DNA of 14,126 nt from CAZLYK01 sp964563495 (GTDB taxonomy: Bacteria; Acidobacteriota; Blastocatellia; RBC074), in contig CAZLYK010000144.1 of the NCBI GenBank assembly GCA_964563495.1, forward strand, positions 1-14,126. The letters are read 5' to 3'. Positions within the stretch are counted from its first letter, which is position 1. The number at the start of each line of letters is the position of its first letter. The position numbers were made by a program, and so were the translations under genes. The notes under the pieces were generated by a model that was not told the DNA's origin, did not search any database, and saw nothing but the letters and a program-made list of their open reading frames with translations. Shown here piece after piece: positions 14,117 through 14,126 of this stretch.

Positions 14117-14126
14117 TTCAAAAACA

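Overview
The window looks like a chromosomal segment of an Acidobacteriota-type bacterium, plausibly a mid-GC group such as Blastocatellia. This is inference from gene content: an Oar-like TonB-dependent receptor with an N-terminal carboxypeptidase-regulatory-like domain, a CRTAC1/ASPIC-UnbV beta-propeller protein, several exported TPR proteins, and a cytoplasmic regulator-like protein with an N-terminal winged-helix domain of a type I associate with that phylum. No rRNA, tRNA, CRISPR array, transposase or phage gene was seen. Eight protein genes fill the window, and several intergenic regions are unusually rich in symmetrical DNA.

Left part (1-2409, minus strand): an apparent three-gene operon in the order TPM/YgcG-type membrane protein, a small nucleotidyltransferase-fold protein, and LemA. 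Its predicted promoter (TTGACA-17-TATAAG) sits so close to the first ATG that the mRNA should be leaderless or nearly so. Divergent from it is a strong sigma-70-like promoter (TTGACA-18-TACAAT) for an MltD-like lytic transglycosylase with two LysM domains (2666-4426). That gene converges on the winged-helix gene (4499-5695, minus). The 72 bases between the two stop codons form one long hairpin that includes both stop codons.

Centre (5696-9548): the winged-helix gene and the large Oar-like receptor (6086-9484) are divergent across 390 bases. This region holds a 7+7 inverted repeat, a palindromic -10 box readable on both strands, and two stem-loops in the predicted receptor leader, the second terminator-like. 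The receptor ends in a textbook intrinsic terminator.

Right part (9606-14077): an exported TPR protein is followed one base later by a CRTAC1-like propeller protein with a TTG start. These converge on an exported protein made of 14 TPRs. A perfect 27-bp inverted repeat separates the convergent pair. A diverged copy of the same element abuts the lemA stop codon at the left end of the window, so this is a dispersed palindromic repeat.

Taken together, most products are predicted to act in the envelope: wall cleavage (MltD-like), inner-membrane/periplasmic proteins (LemA, TPM), outer-membrane uptake (receptor) and exported scaffold proteins (TPR, propeller). The winged-helix protein is the only obvious regulator candidate and is placed to control itself and the receptor; that link is inference. 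All intergenic stretches over 250 bases are described as features.
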